Shown piece after piece: positions 5,677-6,435 of a stretch of 6,435 nt of DNA. The notes beneath the pieces were generated by a model, which saw only the letters and a list, made by a program, of their open reading frames with translations, was not told where the DNA came from and ran no database searches. Each line of letters opens with the position of its first letter. Within the stretch, counting starts at the first letter, position 1. The stretch is taken from assembly GCA_005788075.1 (NCBI GenBank), contig SXZC01000005.1:1-6435 (forward strand). The letters run 5' to 3'. This stretch comes from Actinomycetota bacterium. Its GTDB lineage: Bacteria; Actinomycetota; Thermoleophilia; Miltoncostaeales; Miltoncostaeaceae. A program made the position numbers and the translations under genes.

Positions 5677-5712
5677 CGAACCGCAGAGAATCCACCGCAT
5701 CACGTCTCGCAT
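5230..5712 (-). CDS. Small membrane protein of unknown function, two TM helices
   Basis: 160 residues if started at the ATG at 5712 (MRDVMRWILCGSSP). TM1 is about 21-41 (VVPAILVALVLALFGTVLIVW) and TM2 about 55-74 (YVLFVVVALKLPLLAILWWL), joined by a short loop TPDVPGHGWIRA. About 85 hydrophilic residues follow, probably helical (AEQAEILAYLEKESHRAAQL, ERLEYLSQEAWHVADRL) and ending in a basic-acidic tail RERARRERSEH. I do not recognise the family. The clear TM pattern and amphipathic C terminus make this the coding strand, against the plus-strand frame opposite. The start is uncertain: ATG at 5700 and 5727 are in frame, and the frame is open upstream to 5970, but that part overlaps thrS and looks random. 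Divergent from thrS by 73 bp. Topology and partners are unknown. Confidence 0.75.
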   Translation of the reverse strand: MRDVMRWILCGSSPTPVTRRVVPAILVALVLALFGTVLIVWTPDVPGHGWIRATYVLFVVVALKLPLLAILWWLIARNPEWPGKRPTWLPAEQAEILAYLEKESHRAAQLPDAVERLEYLSQEAWHVADRLDGEAKVDALTVALRIDLVRERARRERSEH

Positions 5713-5769
5713 CTTCCGCCCGTCCATGCTGGCGCGCAAGAGGGGTCCGGCCCCCGGCGGACGCGTTGC

Positions 5770-5775
5770 TAGCAT
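5770..5775 (+). promoter_or_regulatory. TANNNT -10 box for thrS
   Basis: TAGCAT ends 10 nt before the thrS ATG at 5786, with no Shine-Dalgarno in between (CGCGCGCCGC). It lies within TGCTAGCA, a perfect 8-bp palindrome at 5767-5774. A leaderless or very short leader transcript is inferred. No -35 is visible. There is no room or sign of a T-box leader. Confidence 0.4.
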
Positions 5776-5785
5776 CGCGCGCCGC

Positions 5786-6435
5786 ATGCACGTCGTCCTT
5801 CCCGATGGAAACCGGCTGGATCTGCCCGAGGGGGCAACCGGACACGACGCCGCCGCCGCCATCGGCCCGGGCCTCGCCAAGGCCGCGCTGGCAGTGCGGG
5901 TTGGCGACGAGATCCGCGACCTCGCGCGGCCGCTCGCGGACGGCGAGGAGATCGCCATCGTCACGGGCAAGAGCGGCGACGACCACCTCTACGTCATGCG
6001 CCACTCGGCCGCGCACGTGATGGCCGAGGCTGTGATGAGCCTGTTCCCGGGCACGCGCTTCGGCTTCGGGCCGCCGATCGCCGACGGCTTCTACTACGAC
6101 TTCGAGCTCGACGCGCCCATCACCGAGGACGACTTCCCGGCGATCGAGGCCGAGATCAACCGCATCGCGAAGTCGAAGGCGCCGTTCGAGCGCAGCGTCA
6201 TGAGCATCCCCGACGCGAAGGAGTTCTTCGCGGAGAGGAAGCAGCCGTACAAGGTGGACCAGGTGGAGGAGCTCGGGCGGCAGGGCGAGGCCGACGTCTC
6301 GCTCTACCGCGAGCGCGACTTCATCGACCTCTGCCGCGGCCCGCATGTGCACGACACCGGGAAGATCGGCCATGTGAAGCTGTTGTCGGTGGCCGGTGCC
6401 TACTGGCGCGGCAGTGAGAAGAATCCGATGCTCAC
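5786..6435 (+). CDS. thrS: Threonyl-tRNA synthetase, N-terminal 216 codons (runs off right edge)
   Basis: Charges tRNA-Thr with threonine in the cytoplasm and edits mischarged Ser-tRNA-Thr. Residues 1-61 are the TGS domain (MHVVLPDGNRLDLPEGATG, LADGEEIAIVTGKSGD). Then comes the N2 editing domain, with HSAAH (His73, His77) and DLCRGPHVHDTG (Asp181, Cys183, His187). These match the E. coli editing-site residues His73, His77, Cys182 and His186 almost by number. AYWRGSEKNPML at 205-216 is the conserved junction before the catalytic core, which is outside the window. The start is fixed by the normal TGS N terminus. No Shine-Dalgarno is present; a TAGCAT box 10 nt upstream suggests a leaderless message. 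The frame is open to the window edge with no damage, and nothing suggests transfer. Confidence 0.97.
   Translation, partial: MHVVLPDGNRLDLPEGATGHDAAAAIGPGLAKAALAVRVGDEIRDLARPLADGEEIAIVTGKSGDDHLYVMRHSAAHVMAEAVMSLFPGTRFGFGPPIADGFYYDFELDAPITEDDFPAIEAEINRIAKSKAPFERSVMSIPDAKEFFAERKQPYKVDQVEELGRQGEADVSLYRERDFIDLCRGPHVHDTGKIGHVKLLSVAGAYWRGSEKNPML

Noticed and set aside
5713..5785. T-box riboswitch upstream of thrS
   Set aside because: Only 73 bp separate the divergent starts, no T-box sequence or specifier hairpin is seen, and the message is probably leaderless.
5713..5970. N-terminal extension of the minus-strand membrane protein to 5970
   Set aside because: It lies opposite the thrS TGS domain and reads as Ser/Arg/Pro-rich antisense sequence.

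Overview
The window is about 6.4 kb of very GC-rich bacterial DNA with compact, densely packed genes. GTG as well as ATG starts, starts without Shine-Dalgarno sequences, TANNNT boxes 7-10 nt upstream of starts, and a 6C-type small RNA (a family known from Actinobacteria) all point to Actinomycetota. A deep-branching lineage such as Thermoleophilia is a guess from gene flavour only. No mobile element, CRISPR array, tRNA or rRNA was seen.

Layout, left to right: (1) on the minus strand, the first 56 codons of a class I SAM-dependent methyltransferase running off the left edge; (2) a 135-bp divergent intergenic region with two hairpins and a promoter-like box; (3) on the plus strand, a two-gene unit made of a secreted trypsin-like protease with an Fn3-like and an unassigned C-terminal domain, and, overlapping it by one base, a secreted GH3 (NagZ-like) glycosidase; (4) convergent to these and sharing a CTAG as both stop codons, a minus-strand GH63-type glycosidase of the mannosyl-/glucosylglycerate hydrolase kind; (5) a 236-bp intergenic region holding a three-way-junction RNA with two identical CCCCCCGA loops, best explained as the 6C sRNA, then an AT-richer promoter region; (6) a plus-strand VIT1/CCC1-family metal transporter whose frame has no stop where the family normally ends; (7) convergent to it, a small minus-strand protein with two membrane helices; (8) divergently, the first 216 codons of thrS (threonyl-tRNA synthetase), running off the right edge.

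The genes do not form one pathway. The protease and GH3 enzyme look like a co-expressed pair working outside the membrane. The GH63 enzyme probably acts in the cytoplasm on a small glycoside. VIT1 would handle Fe2+/Mn2+, and thrS is housekeeping. The points most worth following are the 6C RNA, the recurrent leaderless promoter pattern, the GH3 enzyme with an altered catalytic loop, and the missing VIT1 stop codon opposite a real antisense gene.
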